The notes below the pieces were generated by a model, which was given only the letters and a program-made list of their open reading frames with translations, did not search any database and was not told the DNA's origin. This document shows positions 11,104 to 21,139 of a DNA stretch of 64,000 nucleotides, one piece after another. This DNA is from Procambarus clarkii. Lineage: Eukaryota; Arthropoda; Malacostraca; Decapoda; Cambaridae. The DNA lies in assembly GCF_040958095.1 (NCBI RefSeq), contig NC_091177.1, positions 1-64,000 on the forward strand, read 5' to 3'. Made by a program: the position numbers and the translations under genes. Position 1 is the first letter of the stretch. The number at the start of each line of letters is the position of its first letter.

Positions 11104-11880
11104 AGGCAGTTCTGCTGGTTGTAGAGCCTACCTACTTAGTTCTGGTGGTACCCACTTAGTCCTGGTGGTTATGGAGCCTACCCACTTAGTTCTGGTGGTT
11201 GTAAGGCCTACCTACGTAGTCCTCGTGGTTGTAGGGCCTACCCACTTAGTTCTGGTGGTTGTAAGGCCTACCTACGTAGTCCTCGTGGTTGTAGGGCCTA
11301 CCCACTTAGTTCTGGTGGTTGTAAGGCCTACCTACGTAGTCCTCGTGGTTGTAGGGCCTACCCACTTAGTTCTGGTGGTTGTAGGCCTACCCACTTAGTT
11401 CTGGTGGTTGTAAGGCCTACCTACGTAGTCCTCGTGGTTGTAGGGCCTACCCACTTAGTTCTGGTGGTTGTAGGCCTACCCACTTAGTTCTGGTGGTTGT
11501 AGGCCTACCCACTTAGTTCTGGTGGGTGTAGAGCCTACCCACTTAGTTCTGGTGGTTGTAGGCCTACCCACTTAGTTCTGGTGGTTGTAGGACTACCCAC
11601 TTAGTTCTGGTGGTTGTAGGCCTACCCACTTAGTTCTGGTGGTTGTAGGCCTACCCACTTAGTTCTGGTGGTTGTAGGCCTACCCACTTAGTCCTGGTGG
11701 TTGTAGAACTTACCCACCTCTTTCTGGTGGTTTTACAGTCAACATACTTCATTATGGTGCTTCATAGAGCCCGCACACGTCGTTCTGATGCTTGTAACGT
11801 CCACATGCTTTGTTTTGGTGTTTATAGAGCTCCCACACGTAGCTACAGCAGCGGTAGAACTCGGGCATCTTGTTATCCTT
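11104..11880. repeat. 29-31-bp minisatellite with dimeric core and decayed right edge
   Basis: Units read CCTACCCACTTAGTTCTGG then TGGTTGTAGG. Between about 11200 and 11460 two variants alternate (TACCCACTTAGTTCTGG and TACCTACGTAGTCCTCG), forming a 60-bp higher-order unit. From about 11700 the units become progressively diverged (for example CACACGTCGTTCTGATGCTT) but keep the period up to about 11880. Confidence 0.93.
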
Positions 11881-12139
11881 GTAACAATACTCTATTGTAC
11901 ACATTCTACAATATGTGTAGAATGTGTATATATGTGTAGAATATGTGTAGACTGTAAGGGTTGAAGCCCTCACAGCTGGCATTGCTACTTACGGAGCCCT
12001 CCCACCAATTTCCTAATGATTATATAAATTGTACAGATAGTCGTTGCATTGCCCAGCTTCCTCTTAAGATCATGCAGGTAATTCTTGCAGTTTTGCAGCC
12101 AATTTCGGTGATCGTAGAGTCCATGAAGCTAATTATATT

Positions 12140-12256
12140 TTTTTTATAAATATAATTATATATTATATAATCAAGCCAATTATATATTTTTTTTATATAA
12201 TCAAGCTAATTATATATATTTTTTTATATAATCAAGCTAATTATATATTTTTTTTT
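12140..12256. repeat. Degenerate 31-35-bp AT-rich repeat
   Basis: Four blocks of AAGCTAATTATAT plus a T8-T9 run. Confidence 0.85.
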
Positions 12257-12409
12257 GCATAAGTGGGCACAGGAATCGATGACTTCAAGCTCGTGTTAGT
12301 AGGGTGAGGAGCTTGCCCATTGCTCATGGTAAATCTTACCAACTAGTTTTCCCTGGAACATGTCCCACCAGACGGTTTACAACCAGTTACCCAATTACTG
12401 TTTGATGAA

Positions 12410-12605
12410 GGGAGGCGAGGGAGGGAAGTATCAAGAGAAAGCGTAAAGCCATATTACGACTACATAGCACTTTGAAAGGGACAGGATAAGGATTTGGAAT
12501 TGGATGGGGGAATGGAATGGTGTCCAACCACTTGGGACGGTCGGGGATTGAACGCCGACCTGCATGAAGCAAGACCATCGCTCTACTGTCCAGCCCAAGT
12601 GGTTG
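12410..12605 (-). mobile_element. tRNA-derived SINE, family C, minus strand
   Basis: On the minus strand the head CCACTTGGGCTGGACAGTAG, AGCGATGGTC and GGCGTTCAATCCCCGAC resembles a tRNA with a GGTAGAGC-type D arm and a GTTCAATCCC B box. The body has ACACCATTCC, AAATCCTTATCCTG and a tail near GCTTTCTCTTGATAC. Copies at 15095-15292 and 17685-17790 match it. Confidence 0.82.
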
Positions 12606-12870
12606 GGCGAACCATTTTAGGTAGAAGCCTTATATTCGGTCCTTCCTGGGCAGTACTACTAGAACCTCGTACTAGAGCTTGTAGAAGTTGTAGATTTACC
12701 TTTGTAGATAATTCGATCCTCTGGCACCTCAGTAGCTCAGGTTATGGACTGTGTACTGATTTTGATTATTCTTATTCTTAATAATAATCAAATTCACTGA
12801 TTATTTCTTATTTAGTAATAAGACAAAAAATAATCTGTAGTAATTGTGATTAATAATAATAATAATAATA

Positions 12871-12906
<36 letters not shown>

Positions 12907-13230
12907 CATTATAAGTGCCATCAATATAATTATAGTGTTAGCGTAGTTTTAGAACTCAATCATTGATCCTCCGAACCACTTAAAAGTGATTACAGTAAAG
13001 TGGTTCGGAGCATCAATGTTCCAGCAGTCGACTAGGCGTTGATATTACTAGATATTTTTAGAGGTCTTAGAGCACATGCAGCTAGATTTAAGGGTATTGC
13101 TATTGTGCAATACGTCCTGCTGGTTGCTTCTGGCAGAGCCCACAACACTAACATTCTTGAATGGGAAAGCGGTCTGTGAAGTATTAATTATCACGTGAAG
13201 CCCACTAAGTCACAATGTGGCTTGAAAATT
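12606..13230. other. Unassigned DNA with facing (AAT)n and (ATT)n
   Basis: At 12852-12905 AAT repeats meet ATT repeats to make a perfect microsatellite palindrome. At about 12974-13012 ATCCTCCGAACCACTT faces AAGTGGTTCGGAGCAT, another imperfect hairpin. No gene is seen. Confidence 0.6.
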
Positions 13231-13233
13231 AAG

Positions 13234-13368
13234 ACACCCAACATTCTCATCAGAAAATAAAGGTGATGATATTTCGGTCCGTCCTGGACCATTTATTAAG
13301 TCGACTTTGCTAATTCTCGAAGACGGACCGAAACGTCGTTAATTCCTTTATTTTCAGACTGGTGGGTG
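13234..13368. mobile_element. Inverted-repeat MITE with CGGTCCGTCC core
   Basis: The left end ACCCAACATT, then CAGAAAATAAAGG and TTTCGGTCCGTCCTGGACCA, faces the right end GACGGACCGAAACGTCGT, then CCTTTATTTTCAGACTGGTG. It shares the ACGTTTCGGTCCGTCC core with 58141-58259 and 60985-61071. Confidence 0.75.
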
Positions 13369-13866
13369 AGATTATTGATTAATATGGTAACAACAAAATA
13401 ATATTTAACTCTTGAGTGTTTTGGGTGTTTATACTCACCTAAATGTGTGTGCTACACACATATATTTGTAGCTCCTCGTTCCCCGCCTTCCCAATATAAT
13501 CTTCGTGCATTAATGTCTCAAGCTTCATGTTTTAATCATCTTTGTATATAAGATTGTGTATTGATATAAGCTCCAAGTCTCGTCTATGTTGAAGACCATT
13601 CCGCCACGACGGTGATACCGTCCAATAAGTTCTCTTTCTGACGTTTCAGGCGATTCATTTGTGGGTCTATAGTTTCCATCTTTAAGCATCCTTGGGCTGG
13701 TGCTTCTGGCTGTGACCATTGCTTCTCTGTCTGGATCGTCATTTCCCTTTAGAATCTTCGTTATCATGTCACCTATTCTTTCATCTCCTTCACCTCAGCC
13801 TGCTTCTCCACTTCTTAATCTCCCACTGAGGGTCCACGTCTTTATACCCTCTACCACAACGTGCCC

Positions 13867-14285
13867 CTTCACTACCACCTGCCCCTTCTCCTGCTCCTTC
13901 TGCCCTTCCTCCACCTTCTCCTGCCCTTCCTCTTGGCCCTCCTGCCCCTTCTCCTCCACCTTCTCCTCCACCTTCTCCACGTTCTCCACCTTCTCCTCCA
14001 CCTTCTCCACCTTCTCCTCCACCTTCTCCTCCACCTTCTCCACCTTCTCCTCCACCTTCTCCTCCACCTTCTCCTCCACCTTCTCCACCTTCTCCTCCAC
14101 CTTCTCCTGCCCTTCCTCCTCCACCTTCTCCTGCCCTTCCTCCACCTTCTCCTGCCATTCCTCTTGGCCCTCCTGCCCCTTCTCCACCTTCTCCTCCACC
14201 TTCTCCACCTTCTCCTCCACCTTCTCCACCTTCTCCTCCACCTTCTCCTGCCCTTCCTCCACCACCTTCTCCTGCCCCTCCACCT
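13867..14285. repeat. (CTTCTCCTCCAC)-type minisatellite
   Basis: 6-12-bp CTTCTCCAC and CTTCTCCTCCAC blocks with interspersed CTGCCCTTCCTCC. Long frames on both strands (Ser-Thr-Phe, Leu-Leu-His, Glu-Lys-Val, Arg-Arg-Trp) are repeat artefacts. Confidence 0.93.
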
Positions 14286-14289
14286 CCAC

Positions 14290-15090
14290 ACAATATCAAC
14301 CTACCATCACTCGTCGTGTCCAAAGTTGCCTTGTGTGCCCTACCCCGCCCCCCTCGCCCCCAGCAGCTGCCTGACCCCCTGTGTGTGCTCCAGTACATAT
14401 TACAGGACTCGTGCCCTCTTTACTCGCCCTACACACACCAGCCCTCGCCCTCCAATGCAGGCGCGGGCCCCCGCACCCGCTCACGCCACTGTTATGCAAA
14501 TTGGATGCTTACCAGCAAGGCTCATACCCGGTCCCCAGTCCATACCCATGCCCTCAACAGTGCAGTCTATTTAGCGCTGATACCCCCTTTGATTATTCTT
14601 CTCCCCCCCCCACCCCTCCCACTTCGTTCTCCTCTACCATAGCCCCCTTTGCCCACACCCCCCTCTCTCCTTACCCCCTTCCCTTTTCCATTATCTGTCC
14701 CATACGCCGGGTCAATATATCCTGCCGCCACTACCGTGTTTCTGGTTATCCTGCCTTTATTATGCTATATTGTAATATTCTGTCACTAGGATATACCAGA
14801 ATATCCTTCTACCACTACCCAGTCCTGCCGAATATCCTGCTAATATTATCCTATCACTGAGTATCCTGCGATTATCATGCTACTGAGTATCGTACATATG
14901 ATGTGGATATACAATGGTCTTTATCCTTCGTTTAAGTGTTAGCAAGATGGCGGATCAGCGAACCTTCTAGATACTTTGATGGTTGTATGACGAGAATATC
15001 TCAGCCAATCACAGGCCGCGGTCACGTGGCGGCGTCTTATTGGCTGCGATTTCAGAGATAAGACATTGGACCAATCTGAGGGGGTAGGGG
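14290..15090. other. C-rich unassigned DNA
   Basis: The first half is C-rich and low complexity. The second half is AT-balanced with short repeated ATATCCTGC motifs (14720-14900). No gene is recognised. Confidence 0.5.
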
Positions 15091-15094
15091 GAGG

Positions 15095-15292
15095 TAGGGG
15101 GGAAAGGGAAGGGAAAGGAACTATCAAGGGAATGCGCCAAGCCATTATGACTATATGACACTTGGAAGGGGTCAAGATAAGGATTTGGGGTGGGACGGGG
15201 AAAGGAATGGTGTCCAATCACTTGGACGGTCGGGGATTGAACGCCAACGTGCATGAAGCGAGACCGTCGCTCTACCGTCCAGCCCAAGTGGC
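15095..15292 (-). mobile_element. tRNA-derived SINE, family C, minus strand
   Basis: Same head and body as 12410-12605, with GGACGGTAGAGCGACGGTCT and GGCGTTCAATCCCCGACC on the minus strand. It appears close to full length. Confidence 0.82.
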
Positions 15293-15349
15293 TGTGAAGG
15301 GAAAGGAAGAGAAAGCTCTTCCCCGCAGTTGAGAAGAAAACAGGGCAGC

Positions 15350-15454
15350 CTGAGTACCCAAATGAGCCACAGACACATTATAAAGAACTTTTTCAGTGTC
15401 AGAGTAGTTAAATCAGGTGGAATGCATTAGGCAGTGATGTGGTGGAGGCTGAAG
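15350..15454 (+). mobile_element. LINE family 1 internal fragment
   Basis: CCCAAATGAGCCACAGACAC, AACTTTTTCAGTGTCAGAG and GATGTGGTGGAGGCTGA align with the ORF2 C-terminus of the family (MSHRDIRKNFFSVRVV ... DVVEA). A CAGGT insertion after AAAT breaks the frame. The fragment ends exactly where the 37/33-bp array begins. Confidence 0.85.
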
Positions 15455-16565
15455 GTTCTGGTTGACTGTGTGCATCTATCAGTCACTGAGGGTACTGATT
15501 GTGTGCATCTATCAGTCACTGAAGGTTCTGGTTGACTGTGTGCATCTATCAGTCACTGAGGGTACTGGTTGACTGTGTGCATCTATCAGTCACTGAAGGT
15601 ACTGATTGTGTGCATCTATCAGTCACTGAAGGTACTGATTGTGTGCATCTATCAGTCACTGAAGGTACTGATTGTGTGCATCTATCAGTCACTGAAGGTT
15701 CTGGTTGACTGTGTGCATCTATCAGTCACTGAGGGTACTGATTGTGTGCATCTATCAGTCACTGAAGGTTCTGGTTGACTGTGTGCATCTATCAGTCACT
15801 GAAGGTACTGGTTGACTGTGTGCATCTATCAGTCACTGAAGGTACTGGTTGACTGTGTGCAGCTATCAGTCACTGAAGGTACTGGTTGACTGTGTGCATC
15901 TATCAGTCACTGAGGGTACTGATTGTGTGCATCTATCAGTCACTGAAGGTTCTGGTTGACTGTGTGCATCTATCAGTCACTGAAGGTACTGGTTGACTGT
16001 GTGCAGCTATCAGTCACTGAAGGTACTGGTTGACTGTGTGCAGCTATCAGTCACTGAAGGTACTGGTTGACTGTGTGCAGCTATCAGTCACTGAAGGTAC
16101 TGGTTGACTGTGTGCAGCTATCAGTCACTGAAGGTACTGGTTGACTGTGTGCAGCTATCAGTCACTGAAGGTTCTGGTTGACTGTGTGCATCTATCAGTC
16201 ACTGAAGGTACTGGTTGACTGTGTGCAGCTATCAGTCACTGAAGGTACTGGTTGACTGTGTGCAGCTATCAGTCACTGAAGGTACTGGTTGACTGTGTGC
16301 AGCTATCAGTCACTGAAGGTACTGGTTGACTGTGTGCAGCTATCAGTCACTGAAGGTACTGGTTGACTGTGTGCAGCTATCAGTCACTGAAGGTTCTGGT
16401 TGACTGTGTGCATCTATCAGTCACTGAAGGTACTGGTTGACTGTGTGCAGCTATCAGTCACTGAAGGTACTGGTTGACTGTGTGCAGCTATCAGTCACTG
16501 AAGGTACTGGTTGACTGTGTGCAGCTATCAGTCACTGAAGGTACTGGTTGACTGTGTGCATCTGT
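15455..16565. repeat. Minisatellite of mixed 37-bp and 33-bp units
   Basis: The long unit is GGTACTGGTTGACTGTGTGC plus a CAGCTATCAG/CATCTATCAG block ending CACTGAA. The short unit has GGTACTGATTGTGTGC. Short units cluster in the first 500 bases. The CAGCTATCAG variant dominates the last 600. Confidence 0.95.
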
Positions 16566-16640
16566 TTAAGGCTCTAGTAATCAGTCCGTTCTCTTGATTT
16601 GGGAATCCGTATGAAATCTAATCTTGTTTTACTTAACCAT

Positions 16641-16998
16641 AAACAAAGCAGTAAACAATAGCCATAAACAAAGCAGTAAACAATAGCCATAAACAAAGCA
16701 GTAAACAATAGCCATAAACAAAGCAGTAAACAATAGCCATAAACAAAGCAGTAAACAATAGCCATAAACAAAGCAGTAAACAATAGCCATAAACAAAGCA
16801 GTAAACAATAGCCATAAACAAAGCAGTAAACAATAGCCATAAACAAAGCAGTAAACAATAGCCATAAACAAAGCAGTAAACAATAGCCATAAACAAAGCA
16901 GTAAACAATAGCCATAAACAAAGCAGTAAACAATAGCCATAAACAAAGCAGTAAACAATAGCCATAAACAAAGCAGTAAACAATAGCCATAAACAAAG
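16641..16998. repeat. 25-bp minisatellite, 14 identical units
   Basis: AAACAAAGCAGTAAACAATA followed by GCCAT, repeated 14 times with no mismatch that I can see, plus a partial unit. Three overlapping minus-strand frames of Leu, Phe, Tyr and Cys are artefacts. Confidence 0.97.
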
Positions 16999-17097
16999 AA
17001 TCAGAATGATCAGAGCTCTATTCTGGCGATCAAGGTTCTAACGATCGAAGCTCTAGCTCTGATCAAAGTTCTGTTTCTAGAGATCTAAGCTCAAATT

Positions 17098-17440
17098 CTT
17101 ACAAAGTTTCAGTTTTAACAACCAAAGTTTCAGTTTTAACAACCAAAGTTTCAGTTCTAACAACCAAAGTTTCAGTTCTAACAAACAAAGTTGCAGTTCT
17201 AACAACCAAAGTTGCAGTTCTAACAACCAAAGTTGCAATTCTAACAACCAAAGTTGCAGTTCTAACAACCAAAGTTGCAGTTCTAACAACCAAAGTTGCA
17301 ATTCTAACAACCAAAGTTGCAGTTCTAACAACCAAAGTTGCAGTACTAACAACCAAAGTTGCAGTACTAACAACCAAAGTTGCAGTTCTAACAACCAAAG
17401 TTGCAGTTCTAACAACCAAAGTTGCAGTTCTAACAAATAC
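17098..17440. repeat. 21-bp minisatellite
   Basis: About 16 units of ACAACCAAAGTTGCAGTTCT plus A. The first four or five units carry TTTCAGTT instead of TTGCAGTT, so variants are spatially clustered. Confidence 0.96.
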
Positions 17441-17684
17441 TCAAACCACTGATATATAATTATTAATAATGTTTTAAAAACGGCCAAAACAAACTTGTCG
17501 TCATCTGCGCTTCCTACAAATGTGGCCAAGCTATTGAACAGTAATACGGTATAGTAACGACCGGGACAAGAAGCTGGCGGCTTGTCGGTGGTCAATGTTT
17601 GGCTAGTGACTACGGTAAATTTCTGGCATGTTCTCTGGTAACCACTGGGAGGCGAGGTGGCTGTGTTGGTTTTCCTGAGTATAG

Positions 17685-17790
17685 CACTTGGAAGGGATCT
17701 GCATCAGGATAAGGGTTTGGGATGGGACGGAGGAAAGGAATGGTGACCAACCACCTGGACGGTCGGGGGATTGAACGCCGACCTGCAATA
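17685..17790 (-). mobile_element. SINE family C, partial
   Basis: Contains GGACGGTCGGGGGATTGAAC and GGAAAGGAATGGTGACCAAC as in the two other copies. The head is cut at about 17788, and the tail near the TATAGCACTTGGAAGGG block is short. Confidence 0.75.
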
Positions 17791-18098
17791 AAAGATCCTC
17801 CTTGAACCAGAGCGCGGTGTCACTATTCAGTCAGTCAAAGACGCAAGTCCAATGACAAGTTCATCAGTTTAGTTGTGTCACTCTGGGCGGGATGGACTCC
17901 GGCAACCCCCCGTTTTCTGTCTCTCGAGTGGGGGTGGTTGGGCAGGGTGGTGGGGGGGGGGGGGGAGGGAATATTTAATTTCCCCACAAGTTCCTTTTGC
18001 CGAGTTGTTCGCTACTACTCCAGTGAGGTGAAATGACGCTCCCGTATGATCGGCAGATAGTTAGATTAGCGAGGTGTCGCTAAAGACCGTATAGTTGT

Positions 18099-18390
18099 TT
18101 TTTTTTTTTTTTTTTTTGAGATATATACAAGAGTTGTTACATTCTTGTACAGCCATTAGTACGCGTAGCGTTTCGGGCAAGTCCTTAATCCTATGGTCCC
18201 TGGAATACGATCCCCTGCCGCGAAGAATCGTTTTTTCATCCAAGTACACATTTTACTGTTGCGTTAAACAGAGGCTACAGTTAAGGAATTGCGCCCAGTA
18301 AATCCTCCCCGGCCAGGATACGAATCCATGACATAGCGCTCGCGGAACGCCAGGCGACTGTCTTACCACTACACCACGGAGACTGCCACG
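18099..18390 (-). mobile_element. tRNA-derived SINE, family B, near full length
   Basis: On the minus strand the tRNA-like head runs CTCCGTGGTGTAGTGGTAAG (A box TGGTGTAGTGG), CGCCTGGCGTTCCGCGAGCG and a B box GGATTCGTATCC at 18316-18327. The body includes GAAAAAACGATTCTTCGCGG, and the element ends AACTCTTGTATATATCTC followed by an A run (T run at 18099-18117 on the plus strand). The poly-A tail points to LINE-driven retroposition. A tail fragment of the same family is at 4500-4550. Confidence 0.83.
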
Positions 18391-18582
18391 GAGACGGCCT
18401 TGTTGGAGGACGGGGTTCGTCCTCATACTGGCCTCGTACGCTATGCTTACAAGGTACCTATTTCCAATCACCGGATTATCCTTATACTGGCTGTGATCAT
18501 CGTCAGATTAAGTCTACGTCGGAGACCACTCGACTCGGCCATAGCCTCGTGTACCCGTGCTGACAGACCTCGGTGGTCACCC

Positions 18583-19709
18583 GGAGAACACGCTTCCTGG
18601 CCTTGACCGGTGGCAGAGAACACGCTTCCTGGCCTTGACCGGTGGCAGAGAACACGCTTCCTGGCCTTGACCGGTGGCAGAGAACACGCTTCCTGGCCTT
18701 GACCGGTGGCAGAGAACACGCTTCCTGGCCTTGACCGGTGGTACAGAACACGCCTCCTGGCCTTGACCAGTGGTACAGAACACGCTTCCTGGCCTTGACC
18801 GGTGGCGCAGAACACGCCTCCTGGCCTAGACCGGTGGTACAGAACACGCCTCCTGGCCTTGACCGGTGGTACAGAACACGCTTCCTGGCCGTGACCGGTG
18901 GTACAGAACACGCCTCCTGGCCTTGACCGGTGGTACAGAACACGCCTCCTGGCCTTGACCGGTGGTACAGAACACGCCTGGCCCTGACCGGTGGCGCAGA
19001 ACACGCTTCCTGGCCTTGACCGGTGGCGCAGAACACGCTTCCTGGCCTTGACAGGTGGTACAGAACACGCCTCCTGGCCTTGACAGGTGGTACAGAACAC
19101 GCCTCCTGGCCTTGACCGGTGGTACAGAACACGCTTCCTGGCCTTGACCGGTGGTACAGAACACGCCTCCTGGCCTTGACCGGTGGTACAGAACACGCCT
19201 CCTGGCCTTGACCGGTGGTACAGAACACGCCTCCTGGCCTTGACCGGTGGTACAGAACACGCCTCCTGGCCTTGACCGGTGGTACAGAACACGCCTCCTG
19301 GCCCTGACCGGTGGCGCAGAACACGCCTCCTGGGCATGACCGGTGGCAGAGAACACGCCTCCTGGCCCTGACCGGTGGCGCAGAACACGCCTCCTGGCCT
19401 TGACCGGTGGTACAGAACACGCCTCCTGGCCCTGACCGGTGGCGCAGAACACGCCTCCTGGCCCTGACCAGTGGCGTAGAACACGCCTCCTGGCCCTGAC
19501 CAGTGGCGTAGAACACGCCTCCTGGCCTTGACCGGTGGCAGAGAACACGCCTCCTGGCCCTGACCGGTGGCGCAGAACACGCCTCCTGGCCTTGACCGGT
19601 GGCGCAGAAAACGCCTCCTGGCCTTGACCGGTGGCAGAGAACACGCATGCTTCCTGGCCTTGACCGGTGGCAGAGAACATGCATGCTTCCTGGCCTTGAC
19701 CGGTGGCAG
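18583..19709. repeat. 32-bp minisatellite, about 35 units
   Basis: The unit is CCTTGACCGGTGGTACAGAA plus CACGCCTCCTGG. Variant classes GGCAGAG, GGTACAG, GGCGCAG and GGCGTAG occur in blocks. GGCAGAG is confined largely to both edges. Minus-strand frames of up to 393 codons are artefacts. Confidence 0.96.
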
Positions 19710-19784
19710 AGATTACCCGCTATTCCAAACTTTGACCAGCCCCTTTGACCGCTAATTCAGAGCGGTCTTTAACATAGTAGCTTA

Positions 19785-19890
19785 TCCTTCTCCCTATCCT
19801 CTTCATCTCTCTTCCTATCCTCTTTATCCCTCTCCCTATCCTCTTTATCCCTCTCCCTATCCTCTTTATCCCTCTCCCTATCCTCTTCAA
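19785..19890. repeat. 21-bp C/T minisatellite, five units
   Basis: CCTATCCTCTTTATCCCTCT plus C, in tandem. Confidence 0.93.
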
Positions 19891-19969
19891 CCCTTTTTGC
19901 AGCCTGATGATAATTTGTTTTGTCGGGGACAGGCAGCCTGTAAATATAGATATATACGTTAGGTCCTAT

Positions 19970-20080
19970 TTCCCCCCCCCCCCCCCTTTCAGAGGTTCGA
20001 ACTACTGAACTACCCCCGAGGATCGAACCCCACAACAGTTGCCAAATTTCCGGGTAGCTGCTAGGTGAACATGTGCATTA
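19970..20080 (-). mobile_element. Possible tRNA-derived SINE fragment
   Basis: On the minus strand TTCACCTAGCAGCTACCCGG precedes a B-box-like GGGGTTCGATCCTCGG at about 20020-20035. The remainder ends in a C/G homopolymer. The family assignment is uncertain. Confidence 0.4.
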
Positions 20081-20199
20081 GGAGAAAGGAAAGGAGCCCA
20101 ACCTCTTCTGTCACATCTGGGATTACTTGTTTGAGAATCGAGCAAGCGACCCAAGTGTACTTAGAAGCAACTTAATCTGTATTGTCAACCCTTCAATTC

Positions 20200-21135
20200 T
20201 GTCATCTGAGTCCCCCCCCTCTTCTCCCCCGGCCCATCAACTACCATTTCCCCCCCCCCTTTCAATCGAGCGTTGAAAGGGGGGGAGGGGGTAATTTCTC
20301 TTCTCTATCTCTCTAACTTTTAATTTTGTTTCGTCAACTGTCATCCCAGGTCATTCAATCCACTCTGCCCCCTTTCAATCCTATCCATCCCACCCCCCTT
20401 CAAGCAGCTTCAACTCGATACAGAATCATTTTAATTTTCTCCATTCTCATCCCACAACCCTTTCCTTCCTCTCTTGCCCTTTTCAGCTCTCTATTCAGTG
20501 TCTTCAAGTCCGTTTTCCAGTCTATTTAAGTTACACACCAGCCCTTTTATTTATTTTTTTTCTCAGCCTCTTTTAATAATTTACTAAGCCCCCTTTCAAC
20601 CTATTCAATTCTCTTTAATCTTCCACTTTCTTATCAACTATATCTCGAGTACTCGAGCACTTCTCAACCCTTCTCAGTTTCAATCCTAATTCTGTCAGTT
20701 TCATGCTCTAATACACGCTTTTCAACCCCTTCCCTATCTCGCCTGCGCCCTCTACTGCCCAGCCCTCTCTCCTCCCCAGCCCTCTCTCCTCCCCAGCCCC
20801 CCCTCTCTCTCTCTTCCCCTCTTTCCTCCCTAGCCCCCCTGTCTCCTCCCCCAGTCCAACTCTTTCTTCCCCAGCCCCCCTTTTTTTCTCCCAGCCCTCT
20901 CTCCTCCCCAGCCTCCTCTCTCCTCCCCAGCCTCCTCTCTCCTTTCAGCCCCTTCTCCACCTCAGTTCCCCTCTCTCCTCCACAGCCATCTCTCCTCCCC
21001 AACCCCATATCTCCTCCCCAACCCCATATCTCCTCCCCAGCCCCCTCTCCCCTCCCCAGCCCCCTCTCCCCTCCCCAGCCCCCTCTCCCCTCCCCAGCCC
21101 CACTCCTCTTCAGCCTCATCTCAACCTCCTCTCTT
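20200..21135. repeat. C/T-rich low-complexity DNA
   Basis: Mostly pyrimidine on the plus strand, with recurring CTCTCCTCCCCAGCC of about 15-18 bp from 20760 onward. It grades into the satellite that follows. Confidence 0.85.
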
Positions 21136-21139
21136 CCCC

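Noticed and set aside
13790..14574. Arg/Trp-, Glu/Lys- and Leu/His-rich frames
   Set aside because: Low-complexity translations of the CTTCTCCTCCAC repeat on both strands.
15455..16565. CRISPR-like spacing in the 37/33-bp array
   Set aside because: Units are contiguous and nearly identical with no spacer sequence.
18468..19684. 393- and 370-codon minus-strand frames
   Set aside because: Translation of the 32-bp minisatellite in alternative frames. No independent evidence of coding.
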